Notes under the pieces: generated by a model | The model's input: only the letters and a program-made list of their open reading frames with translations | Told to the model about the DNA's origin: nothing | The model's database searches: none | Position numbers and translations under genes: made by a program | Assembly: GCA_903908015.1 (NCBI GenBank) | Contig: CAIVQI010000328.1 | Span: forward strand, 1 to 7,886 | Origin: an uncultured Bacteroidota bacterium | GTDB lineage: Bacteria > Bacteroidota > Bacteroidia > UBA7662 | DNA: 7,886 bases | Direction of reading: 5' to 3' | Shown here: positions 1-6,202 of the stretch, piece after piece | How positions within the stretch are numbered: the stretch's first letter is position 1 | Layout: each line of letters opens with the position of its first letter

Positions 1-113
1 ATCCATTGCACGGCCATACACATTCCGTGAATCGTTTACTTTGGAAACCTGAAACCAGCATACTCTTGAGCGCTGGCGATGACCGCAAGATTCGGGCGTG
101 GCAAATCACCTGA
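1..113 (+). CDS. C-terminal end of a WD40-repeat protein (partial)
   Basis: The 5' end is cut off by the window; the first complete codon is at 3 and the TGA stop is at 111-113. The 36 visible residues make a nearly complete WD40 blade: a GH dipeptide (GHTHSVNRLLWKP), then a strand, a turn and a second strand ending SAGDDRKIRAWQIT. The GH start, the SxxDD turn and the final W-Q/D-like ending (AWQ in place of the usual WD) are the hallmarks of the repeat. WD40 repeats fold into beta-propellers that act as protein-protein scaffolds; the specific role cannot be told from one blade. The blade ends two residues before the stop, so it is probably the last of the propeller. The call rests on one short repeat, but the motif is clear and the reading frame is open to the window edge. 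Confidence 0.75.
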   Translation, partial: PLHGHTHSVNRLLWKPETSILLSAGDDRKIRAWQIT

Positions 114-135
114 AATACCTATTAAAAGGTATTTC
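112..135 (+). terminator. Hairpin at the end of the WD40 gene, possible terminator
   Basis: A perfect 9-bp inverted repeat, GAAATACCT (112-120) and AGGTATTTC (127-135), encloses a 6-nt ATTAAA loop. It begins inside the TGA stop codon of the WD40 gene. Only three of the nine pairs are G-C, and no T-run follows on the + strand, so it is not a textbook intrinsic terminator. It may instead stabilise the 3' end of the transcript or act with a factor. The position exactly at a gene end is the main argument for function. Confidence 0.35.
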
Positions 136-181
136 GAAAGACTTAACCCACATTTAATATCGCATTCCTTATTGTTGCTGC

Positions 182-622
182 ATGAAAAGGTCACCCAAAT
201 TTCTTCCCGAGAACCTCACCCTTCTGGATCTCACCTTAGAAGATTTGGAAGTTCTGCTCGACGACGAACAGGGGTTGATTTCTGTGATCATTGGAACGCG
301 TCGTCCAACTGATGTTTTAGGTCATTTTCCAGATCAAAATGAGGTCTCAAAAGAGGATAACCAACTTTTATCAGCCCATCACACCAGTGGTCATCATCAT
401 AAATCAGCGGAATACGCCGGTCATAAACAAAATTCCTTTGTGGTTTATTCGGACGACGCCCTGTGCCTCTATTTCGTCGAAAACAAAGGACATGGATTGA
501 AATTTCCGCAGCCAGATGCTCATTTTCATTTCCTCGACACCACCGACCTGCACGATTGGCAGGGCATTCTACGGTATTTACATTGGGAACAGCACGGACT
601 GAATTCGCTGGGTGATGAGTAA
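182..622 (+). CDS. Hypothetical His-rich protein, 146 aa
   Basis: I do not recognise this protein. The start is the first ATG after an in-frame TAA at 155-157, and no Shine-Dalgarno-like sequence precedes it, which is usual in Bacteroidota. There is no signal peptide or membrane segment, so it is probably cytoplasmic. The N-terminus (residues 9-40) is acidic and leucine-rich (LTLLDLTLEDLEVLLDDE) and ends in a hydrophobic strand (LISVIIGT). Residues 50-84 form a polar, low-complexity linker with a His cluster (H66, H67, H71-73, H81). Residues 85-140 look like a folded alpha/beta segment containing further histidines (AHFHF, LHDW, LHWEQH); in all 13 of 146 residues are His. It is acidic overall. 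It lies 68 bp after the WD40 gene on the same strand and converges with the GH57 gene. It is more likely real than the antisense frame over the same DNA (288-704), whose product is Cys/Arg-rich and lacks domain-like pattern. Confidence 0.6.
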   Translation: MKRSPKFLPENLTLLDLTLEDLEVLLDDEQGLISVIIGTRRPTDVLGHFPDQNEVSKEDNQLLSAHHTSGHHHKSAEYAGHKQNSFVVYSDDALCLYFVENKGHGLKFPQPDAHFHFLDTTDLHDWQGILRYLHWEQHGLNSLGDE

Positions 623-663
623 TCCTTGAAACAAACTGAAATATGATCAGGCATAAACCGCCC

Positions 664-1851
664 TCACCCCCGCCGCACCCGCAGCTCCAGGTCGGTGAGC
701 ACATTCAGGAAATTGTTGTAGGCCTCGAGGGCCGATTCGTATGGACTGTACCGGTTCACCTCGCCGCGCTCCTCAAAGCGCTGCGTCATATAGTAGAAGT
801 GATCCGACGACTGCAAACGCGACCAGGCGCGCAGCAAAGACGCATCGCCCTTTGCGAGCACCGCATCTTCGAGTTCGTATAAACGGTTGATCGCCTCCTG
901 CTGCAGGTCGTTGCCCGTAAACGCATCGAGGCTGTGGTCGCCATACGCCCAGGTGATGGGAGCGGGAACATCGTATTTATCCCCCACCGGAGTTGCGCCG
1001 CCCAACAGCTGGGCGGGCGTCCTGAACAAATGCCCGTGCGCCGTAGCCACCCGCACCAGGTTCTTCAGAAAAGATGGTAATTGTTCGCGGTGACCGGCCC
1101 GTGAGGACACCACGCCATAGTCGAGGTAGACCGACACCACCTCTGCACCGTTTGCGTCTAGTTCGTCGAGCCATTGTACAAATTTCACTGCCTTCAGGGG
1201 GTAGTGACTGTGTGCCGGTTCGTAGAAAAACCGTCCCAATTCTGCACTGAGCCTATTGTTCTGGGTGATGCAGGAGAGTCGGTTCGACACCGGACTGCGG
1301 TAAATATGGTCGGGACTTTTACCCGAAGAGGTGAAAGACTCAGGAAAGGGCACCAGAACGGAACGGAACCCCATCCGCACCAGGTCGCTCACCAAATCAT
1401 TGGCATACAACATCTCCGTATTCCGGAATGTGGTACACACAGCCCCCAGTTCCTGTTCCATGAGCTGCTTGTGTGCCATCACCTGGCGCTCAAATTCGGA
1501 GCGGGCATACAAACTGGCCAAACTGTGGTTGTAGGTCTCCCCAACCCATTCAACGCCACCCAAATCATTCATCTCACGGAAGCTGTCGATGAGTTCGGGG
1601 GCCGCCACACGCATTTGCTCCCATGCCAGTCCCGATATGGAAAAACATACGCGAAACTCCTCCCCATATTTCTTCATCATATCCAAAAGAATGCGGTTGG
1701 CGGGGTTATATACCTCTGAGGCCATTTGCCGCATGATGGTGCGGTTGAAATCGTCGGCGAAGTACTCAGCGTCTTCCCCAATGCGGGTAAAATCATAGAC
1801 ACTCAGCCGATAGGGCTGGTGAATCTGAAAGTAGAGGCAGATGGCAGGCAT
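664..1851 (-). CDS. GH57 family amylase-like glycoside hydrolase
   Basis: This 395-aa protein belongs to glycoside hydrolase family 57, retaining enzymes that cut or rearrange alpha-glucans such as glycogen and maltodextrins. It has no signal peptide, so it should act in the cytoplasm. Family landmarks visible are the N-terminal FQIHQPYR motif (residues 8-15, region I), GVEWVGETYNHS (99-110), the FRNTE motif whose E146 matches the family nucleophile, and VYLDYG, whose D244 matches the acid/base Asp. The C-terminal helical part (about 315-392, with LQSSDHFYYM at 346-355) is also typical of Bacteroidota members. Around D244 the usual DYETFGEHQ-type signature is replaced by DYGVVSSRAGHREQ, so activity may be altered. 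The ATG lies one base after the stop of the upstream glycosyltransferase, which implies co-transcription and probable translational coupling. In Bacteroidota this pair usually serves glycogen metabolism. Family assignment is firm; substrate and activity are inferred. Confidence 0.92.
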   Translation of the reverse strand: MPAICLYFQIHQPYRLSVYDFTRIGEDAEYFADDFNRTIMRQMASEVYNPANRILLDMMKKYGEEFRVCFSISGLAWEQMRVAAPELIDSFREMNDLGGVEWVGETYNHSLASLYARSEFERQVMAHKQLMEQELGAVCTTFRNTEMLYANDLVSDLVRMGFRSVLVPFPESFTSSGKSPDHIYRSPVSNRLSCITQNNRLSAELGRFFYEPAHSHYPLKAVKFVQWLDELDANGAEVVSVYLDYGVVSSRAGHREQLPSFLKNLVRVATAHGHLFRTPAQLLGGATPVGDKYDVPAPITWAYGDHSLDAFTGNDLQQEAINRLYELEDAVLAKGDASLLRAWSRLQSSDHFYYMTQRFEERGEVNRYSPYESALEAYNNFLNVLTDLELRVRRG

Positions 1852-1852
1852 A

Positions 1853-3172
1853 TCAATTTTTATGCAAGAATTTTCGGTATTGGTTCATCACCCCGGCCGC
1901 AGCCAGATCCCAGGAAATGTGCTCTAGGTCTAGCCTCTGCCATTCTATGCGCTGTCTGTGCTCCTCAGGGTCTGTCAACAACCGCAATATATGATCGGCA
2001 AATGCATCGGTATCCCAGTAGTCGGCCTTCAGCGCGTGCACCAGCAATTCGGAAACGCCGGATTGTTGGGAAATGACACAGGGAATGCCAAATTGGGCGG
2101 CTTCTACAGCCGACAAGCCAAAAGGCTCAGAAACAGAAGGCATGAAGTAAACATCGGCGACAGAGAGCAACTGCGCTACTTTTTGTCGCGTTACATGACC
2201 GGTGAACAGAAAATGGCGGCTCAGACCTTTGTAGGCCGTCCAGTTGATCATCTCCTTCATTTTATCGCCCGTCCCTGCCACCACAAAGCGCACTTCAGGA
2301 AAGCGGGCAATCACCTTCATTGCGGTTTCCAACAAAAAAAACGGGCCTTTTTGGTGGGTCAGCCGGCCCACGAAGGCCACAATTTTCTCGGGCACGTGGT
2401 GCTCGGCACGAAACACCCTTTGTGGGTCGATCCCGTTATGCACCGCCTCGATTTTATTCGATGGCACTTGATAGTGCTCCACGATGAGCCCACGCGTATA
2501 CTCGCTCACCGCGATCACCCGATCGCACATGTGAAGACCGAAGCGCTCAACCTGATAAATGGCGTTGCGCACACCCGGGCCTGCCCTATCGGTTTCCAAG
2601 GCGTGTACATGCAACAATAGGGGTTTACCCGTCTTCTTCTTGAGCCGGACCGCAGCCGGGTAGGTGAGCCAGTCATGCGCATGAATGAGATCGAAATCGC
2701 CCTGTCCGAACACCTCTGCCACAGCCTCCGCGTAGGTGGCGACTTTTCGCATGAGATGGGGTCCATAGACCTGTCCGTCGGCCAGCAGCTCCCTCATTGT
2801 GCGCCGCTGCAATCGTTCTTGTTGCAAAAAGCCGGCCCTCAATTCATCACTCAATCGCGCATCGAGCATATAGTAGTCGAGCTGGGGTTGATCGCCCTCC
2901 AATCGCTCCCACTCGGGCAACGAGATGGCGCATTCACCTGCCTCTTGGTCCATTCCCACCACCCGAACGCCCTCTATGGCCATTCGATCGTCGAATACCG
3001 GAACCACAAAAGTAATGTCAACAAACAGGCGAAGCGCACGCACAAGCCCTTCGCAAGCTACCCCGAGTCCACCCGCCTGAAGGGGCGGAAATTCCCAACC
3101 GATCATCAATATCCGGCGGCCCGAAAGGGGCTCGCGGGTTCGTGCGTGAATAATTGCGGCTTCTTGCTTCAT
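1853..3172 (-). CDS. Glycosyltransferase, GT4/GT5-like (glycogen synthase-related)
   Basis: This 439-aa GT-B-fold enzyme probably transfers glucose from a nucleotide sugar to an alpha-glucan or related acceptor in the cytoplasm. The N-terminal Rossmann domain opens with RRILMIGWEFPP (19-30) and the glycine loop QAGGLG (32-37) found in glycogen/starch synthases and GT4 relatives. HAHDW (164-168) is the typical acceptor-side motif. The C-terminal domain carries FVGRLTHQKG (267-276, nucleotide-sugar binding), VVAGTGD (297-303) and the E-x7-E motif in SEPFGLSAVEA (E349 and E357). I chose ATG at 3172; an in-frame TTG just before it (3175) is less likely. It is the first gene of a tandem pair with the GH57 protein and is divergent from dcd. 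In many Bacteroidota a glycogen debranching enzyme accompanies this pair; none is seen here. The fold is certain; whether it is a true glycogen synthase or another glucosyltransferase is not decided by the sequence. Confidence 0.93.
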   Translation of the reverse strand: MKQEAAIIHARTREPLSGRRILMIGWEFPPLQAGGLGVACEGLVRALRLFVDITFVVPVFDDRMAIEGVRVVGMDQEAGECAISLPEWERLEGDQPQLDYYMLDARLSDELRAGFLQQERLQRRTMRELLADGQVYGPHLMRKVATYAEAVAEVFGQGDFDLIHAHDWLTYPAAVRLKKKTGKPLLLHVHALETDRAGPGVRNAIYQVERFGLHMCDRVIAVSEYTRGLIVEHYQVPSNKIEAVHNGIDPQRVFRAEHHVPEKIVAFVGRLTHQKGPFFLLETAMKVIARFPEVRFVVAGTGDKMKEMINWTAYKGLSRHFLFTGHVTRQKVAQLLSVADVYFMPSVSEPFGLSAVEAAQFGIPCVISQQSGVSELLVHALKADYWDTDAFADHILRLLTDPEEHRQRIEWQRLDLEHISWDLAAAGVMNQYRKFLHKN

Positions 3173-3196
3173 CAAACGTAAAAATATCGATTTTTG
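3164..3196 (+). promoter_or_regulatory. Possible dcd promoter (weak Bacteroidota type)
   Basis: A TTG at 3164-3166 lies 22 bp before GATTTTTG (3189-3196), which differs from the Bacteroidota -7 consensus TAnnTTTG by one base. The spacing is acceptable and the box sits 21 bp before the dcd ATG at 3218. The start codons of dcd and the divergent glycosyltransferase are only 45 bp apart, so the two promoters must overlap each other or the ends of the genes. The match is imperfect and may be chance. Confidence 0.25.
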
Positions 3197-3217
3197 AGGC
3201 CCTAATTGCGTCCACTT

Positions 3218-3754
3218 ATGATTTTATCCGACTCAGAAATTTTGCGCCATATCGACGAAGGCAATATTCTTGTAGAACCTTTTCGCCGTGAAAATCTGGG
3301 CACGAATTCGTATGATGTACATCTTGGACGCTATTTGGCCATTTATCGCAACAGCATTCTTGACGCGCGGAGCGACAACCCCATAGAGGAACTGCTGATC
3401 CCGGAAGAGGGTCTGGTGATTTACCCAGGGATTTTATATTTGGGGGTTACCGAGGAATACACCGAAACACACAAACATGTACCCTTTCTTGAGGGCAAAT
3501 CATCGGTGGGTCGATTGGGAATTGATATCCACGCCACAGCGGGCAAGGGTGACGTAGGCTTCTGCAATACCTGGACCCTTGAGATTTCTTGTACGCAAGC
3601 CGTGCGAATCTATGCGGGCATGCCCATCGGGCAACTGATTTATTTCGAGGTGAGTGGTGACATTCAAACCCCGTACAGCCAGAAAAAGTCGGCCAAATAC
3701 AACCACCGGTCGGTCAAACCGGTGCCTTCCCAAATGTGGAAGAATCGCTTTTAG
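3218..3754 (+). CDS. dcd: dCTP deaminase
   Basis: This 178-aa enzyme of the trimeric dUTPase/dCTP deaminase fold converts dCTP to dUTP and ammonia, feeding the dUTP to dUMP to dTMP route in the cytoplasm. Landmarks are MILSDSEILRHI at the start, the LGTNSYDVHLG segment (27-37), the GKSSVGRLG loop (93-101; S95 and R99 match the active-site Ser and Arg of the E. coli enzyme) and TLEIS, whose E122 matches the catalytic Glu. The MWKNRF C-terminus is usual for the Bacteroidota version. I chose ATG at 3218, since MILSD is the usual N-terminus; a TTG four codons upstream (3206) is open but unsupported. The TAG stop shares TTAG (3751-3754) with the TAA stop of the convergent SDR gene. Whether the product is dUTP, or dUMP as in bifunctional relatives, cannot be told for certain by eye. 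Confidence 0.96.
   Translation: MILSDSEILRHIDEGNILVEPFRRENLGTNSYDVHLGRYLAIYRNSILDARSDNPIEELLIPEEGLVIYPGILYLGVTEEYTETHKHVPFLEGKSSVGRLGIDIHATAGKGDVGFCNTWTLEISCTQAVRIYAGMPIGQLIYFEVSGDIQTPYSQKKSAKYNHRSVKPVPSQMWKNRF
3704..3724 (-). terminator. GC-rich hairpin past the SDR operon, possible terminator
   Basis: A perfect 7-bp inverted repeat, CACCGGT and ACCGGTG, with a 7-nt loop lies inside the 3' end of dcd, about 27 bp beyond the SDR stop when read on the minus strand. On that strand it is followed by GTTGTATTTGG, which is only modestly T-rich. It could end the ubiE-porT-SDR transcript, because the convergent genes leave no intergenic space. It could also be coincidence within coding sequence. 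Confidence 0.2.
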
Positions 3755-4536
3755 GGACGTCGGGTAATTTGTCCCATGGAGGCCTGGGCCGTCGGCAAGA
3801 TGAGCATATCGGCCACATGCACATGAGCTGGTCTGCTGGCCATGTACCACACAGCGTCGGCAATATCGTCAGCCACCAAGGGTTCAAGTCCATGGTATAC
3901 TGCAGCGGCTCGCTCGCGATCTCCTTTAAAGCGTACTATAGAAAATTCGGTTTCTACCAAACCCGGTGCAATAAGTCCCACCTTGATGCGATCAGGATTT
4001 AATTCCATGCGCATGGATCGGGTGATGGCCTCTACCGCGTGCTTGGTGGCGCAATACACGGCACCATTGGCATATACTTCTTTTCCGGCGATAGATCCCA
4101 GATTTATGATGTGCCCCCTACCTCTGCGACGCATCCAGGGAGCTACCACCCTACTCACCCGCAGAAGGCCCTTGATGTTGGTATCGATCATCCGATCCCA
4201 ATCCGCCGGGTCCTGCCGATGAACGGGCTCAAGGCTTTGCGACAATCCAGCATTGTTCACCAGCACATCAACTGACTGCCAATCTTCACTGAGGCCCTCC
4301 AAGGCGGCGAAAGTCGCCTCCTCATCACATACATCAAATGTTAAGGCAAGCACACTCACCTGAGGGAAACGCTCTGCAAGCTCTTGTGATAAAGCAATGA
4401 GCCGTTCCGATCTGCGTCCTGTGAGCACCAAATCCCAGTCTTCAGCCGCAAATCTGCGCGCCACGGCCTCTCCAATACCCGCAGTGGCACCGGTGACCAG
4501 CGCCAACCTACGATCCACATTCCGTTTGCCCATCAT
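3751..4536 (-). CDS. Short-chain dehydrogenase/reductase (classical SDR, YdfG-like)
   Basis: This 261-aa protein is a complete classical SDR, a cytoplasmic NAD(P)-dependent oxidoreductase of alcohols, hydroxy acids or ketones. Visible motifs are TGATAGIG (15-22, cofactor loop), GRR at 40-42 after the second strand (basic residues that favour NADP), NNAG (94-97), N120, the catalytic S148 and YCATK with Y161 and K165, and PGLVETEF after the active site. Overall it resembles the YdfG/3-hydroxy acid (serine) dehydrogenase group, but the substrate is not identifiable. It is the last gene of the ubiE-porT-SDR operon, and its first ATG (4536-4534) overlaps the porT TGA in an ATGA. A second ATG follows directly (4533). 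Its stop overlaps that of the convergent dcd. The link to PorT or menaquinone synthesis may be only one of position. Confidence 0.94.
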   Translation of the reverse strand: MMGKRNVDRRLALVTGATAGIGEAVARRFAAEDWDLVLTGRRSERLIALSQELAERFPQVSVLALTFDVCDEEATFAALEGLSEDWQSVDVLVNNAGLSQSLEPVHRQDPADWDRMIDTNIKGLLRVSRVVAPWMRRRGRGHIINLGSIAGKEVYANGAVYCATKHAVEAITRSMRMELNPDRIKVGLIAPGLVETEFSIVRFKGDRERAAAVYHGLEPLVADDIADAVWYMASRPAHVHVADMLILPTAQASMGQITRRP

Positions 4537-5237
4537 TCGAAGTGAAAAGACAATACAATGGTGCGGCCCAACAGGGCATCGAGTGGTGCGCTGTAAATGT
4601 GCTTCTCAGGGACAAGCGTATTCCTAATCCCTTGTGAGAAGCGCAGTTCGGGCGACATTTTAAAGAAGGGGAAGTAAAGGTCCATCCCCACCCCAACATC
4701 GAAGGAGTAGTCGTGACGCCTGAGCTTCACTCGCTCAACATCGTCCACCACGCGTTCTTGAGAGGCCATATCGATGCTGTATTTGAAGCCACCAACAACA
4801 TACATTCGGTAGTTGCGTATGCGGTCGGATCGCCACTTAAACAATAAGGGGAAGTCGAGGTTCGCCATTTGCACCGATTTACGCAAATCACTGTTCGGCC
4901 GGGTGTAGCTGTAGTACATATCGCGCTGCAAAAACATCAGGGTCGGCGTAAAACGGAGTGCGGCATGCTCGGCCAAGCGAAAATCGCTGACCACGCCGAG
5001 CTGAAAACCCGGACCATGACCTGAGCGCACGTAACGCAGGCTATCATCACGCTCCAGAACGGCATCGTCCAGGCTCATGGCGAATCCACTGCTGTTGAGT
5101 CCGACTAAGAATCCAAAATGCACGGCTTTTTCGTCGTAGTGACTAAAATTCATTTGGGCCTGCAGATTGCTGGCCGACAATCCCAAAATAGAGGCGACAA
5201 AAAATGGCCAATAAAGTGGTTTGATAGTTGTTCTCAT
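4533..5237 (-). CDS. porT: PorT family type IX secretion/gliding protein
   Basis: This 234-aa protein starts with a clear signal peptide: MRTTIKPLYW, then a hydrophobic core (PFFVASILGLSAS) and a probable cleavage site LQA|Q near residue 27-28. The mature part alternates short amphipathic strands and ends in the aromatic FHFE typical of an outer-membrane beta-barrel C-terminus. Size, pattern (HFGFLVGLN early, NLDFPLLFKW mid-protein, KLRRHDYSFDVGVGMDLYF late) and position directly after ubiE fit the PorT/SprT proteins of Bacteroidota, required for T9SS function in Porphyromonas and Flavobacterium; the precise molecular role is unclear. I chose ATG at 5237 rather than the upstream in-frame start at 5264, because it places the signal peptide at the N-terminus and overlaps the ubiE stop in ATGA. 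The alternative is a generic beta-barrel (PorT-like, outer membrane protein beta-barrel domain) without a T9SS role. Confidence 0.85.
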   Translation of the reverse strand: MRTTIKPLYWPFFVASILGLSASNLQAQMNFSHYDEKAVHFGFLVGLNSSGFAMSLDDAVLERDDSLRYVRSGHGPGFQLGVVSDFRLAEHAALRFTPTLMFLQRDMYYSYTRPNSDLRKSVQMANLDFPLLFKWRSDRIRNYRMYVVGGFKYSIDMASQERVVDDVERVKLRRHDYSFDVGVGMDLYFPFFKMSPELRFSQGIRNTLVPEKHIYSAPLDALLGRTIVLSFHFE

Positions 5238-5974
5238 TGCTTTCGTGCGGTATATAAGGTGCAAATCCCAAAAGTCAAGCGCTCTTGTCGCGTTTCACAA
5301 AAGCCTGACTTTTGTAAAATACGTAGAAATTCCTCTCCTTCCGGAAATGCCGCCACAGAGGCGGGCAAATAAGTGTAGGCCGACGCGTCTCGCGACACCC
5401 ATCGCCCTAATGTCGGCAGTATATATTGAAAATACAATTGAAATATGGGGGCGACAAGCGGCACGCGAGAGCGCGAAAATTCAAGAATGGCTACCACACC
5501 ACCCTTCTTAAGCACTCTAGCCATTTCAGATAAGCCTTGTTCCAAATGTTCAAAATTACGGACGCCAAAGGCAACAGTCACCGCATCAAAATAGTCTTGG
5601 GCAAAGGGCAGTTCCTCACTGTCGCCCTCGATGAGCTGGATTCTGGCGGTTAATCCCTTTCTCTTGAATTTATGACCGGCTTGCGCCAGCATCCCAGGTG
5701 ATAGATCGAGCCCAACCACTTCCTTTGGGTTCAATTGAAGCAGCCCAATGGCTAAATCACCCGTGCCTGTGGCCACATCCAAAATTCTCTGAGGCGCATA
5801 CGGCCTCAATCGTTTCAATACGCGTTTACGCCACTGAATATCGATTCCGAGCGACAATACCCGGTTGAGTAGGTCGTAGCGTTCCGAAATGGCGTCGAAC
5901 ATATCAGAAACCTGTTCTTTTTTGGTTCCGGACTGTCCGGGGTATGGGGTTATACTGGGCAAACTAGGGTTCAT
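5234..5974 (-). CDS. ubiE: Demethylmenaquinone methyltransferase (UbiE/MenG)
   Basis: This 246-aa SAM-dependent methyltransferase carries out the last step of menaquinone synthesis, C-methylating demethylmenaquinone at the cytoplasmic face of the membrane. Bacteroidota use menaquinone rather than ubiquinone, so the MenG role is the likely one. Visible motifs are YDLLNRVLSLGID (33-45) and WRK (48-50), SAM motif I ILDVATGTGDLA (64-75), the acidic GLDLSPGML (88-96), and the UbiE signature VAFGVRNFEHLEQGL (134-148), followed by RVLKKGGVVAILEFS (153-167). Length and the N-terminal KKEQVSDMFDAI context support the ATG at 5974. It is the first gene of an operon with porT and the SDR gene; its TGA overlaps the porT ATG. 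A -7-like box lies about 78 bp upstream. Nothing is unusual in the protein. Confidence 0.97.
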   Translation of the reverse strand: MNPSLPSITPYPGQSGTKKEQVSDMFDAISERYDLLNRVLSLGIDIQWRKRVLKRLRPYAPQRILDVATGTGDLAIGLLQLNPKEVVGLDLSPGMLAQAGHKFKRKGLTARIQLIEGDSEELPFAQDYFDAVTVAFGVRNFEHLEQGLSEMARVLKKGGVVAILEFSRSRVPLVAPIFQLYFQYILPTLGRWVSRDASAYTYLPASVAAFPEGEEFLRILQKSGFCETRQERLTFGICTLYTARKQ

Positions 5975-6051
5975 TGAGTGGTCTTCGGGATACTATTAGG
6001 AGTCATTCATCAGTTCTCGAGCTAAAAGAACACCTTGAGCGCTAAAAAGTT

Positions 6052-6060
6052 GCAAAGATA
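6052..6060 (-). promoter_or_regulatory. Putative -7 box for the ubiE operon
   Basis: Read on the minus strand, TATCTTTGC matches the Bacteroidota primary-sigma -7 consensus TAnnTTTGY exactly. It lies 77 bp before the ubiE ATG, which would leave a 5' leader of roughly 70 nt. I see no TTG at the usual -33 distance, so the assignment rests on one box. A match of this length arises by chance a few times in a window of this size, but its place in a divergent intergenic region favours it. Confidence 0.4.
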
Positions 6061-6162
6061 CGGCAAATTCAGCCCTTTTAGACTTTAGCCCAAGCGAGTT
6101 AACCCTTGCGAATCAAGGCTGAATCAATTTCAGTCCGTCCAATTGTATTCAGTGACCTAAAA

Positions 6163-6198
6163 TTGTCGCGGTCAAGGCCCTTCATGCCCTACCTTTGT
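6163..6198 (+). promoter_or_regulatory. Putative engB promoter (TTG / TAnnTTTG)
   Basis: TACCTTTGT (6190-6198) matches the Bacteroidota -7 consensus TAnnTTTGY exactly, and a TTG at 6163-6165 sits 24 bp before it, about the upper limit of spacing for a -33 element. Only four bases separate the box from the engB ATG at 6203. Transcription normally begins a few bases after this box, so the mRNA would start at or next to the start codon, that is, leaderless. Confidence 0.45.
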
Positions 6199-6202
6199 AT
6201 GG

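Noticed and set aside
623..663. Possible terminator between the convergent His-rich and GH57 genes
   Set aside because: The gap holds no stem of useful length and no T-run on either strand.
288..704. Antisense 138-aa open frame over the His-rich gene
   Set aside because: Its product is rich in Cys, Arg and Gly with no domain-like pattern, and it overlaps both the His-rich gene and the GH57 3' end. The plus-strand frame looks more protein-like.
1174..1719. Long plus-strand open frame opposite the GH57 gene
   Set aside because: It is the antisense shadow of a well-supported GH57 gene and shows no recognisable motif.
3173..3180. TACGTTTG on the minus strand, an exact -7 consensus for the glycosyltransferase
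   Set aside because: It directly abuts the ATG at 3172, so transcription would start inside the coding region, and the next ATG (codon 23) would cut into the first Rossmann strand. No TTG sits at -33 distance. Probably chance.
1958..3181. Plus-strand open frames of 220 and 168 aa opposite the glycosyltransferase
   Set aside because: Both are shadows of the glycosyltransferase coding sequence, with no family signature and no sensible start context.
6067..6124. 8-bp inverted repeat ATTCAGCC / GGCTGAAT in the ubiE-engB intergenic region
   Set aside because: The arms are 42 bp apart and short enough to arise by chance. There is no known operator match, so I do not call it a regulatory site.
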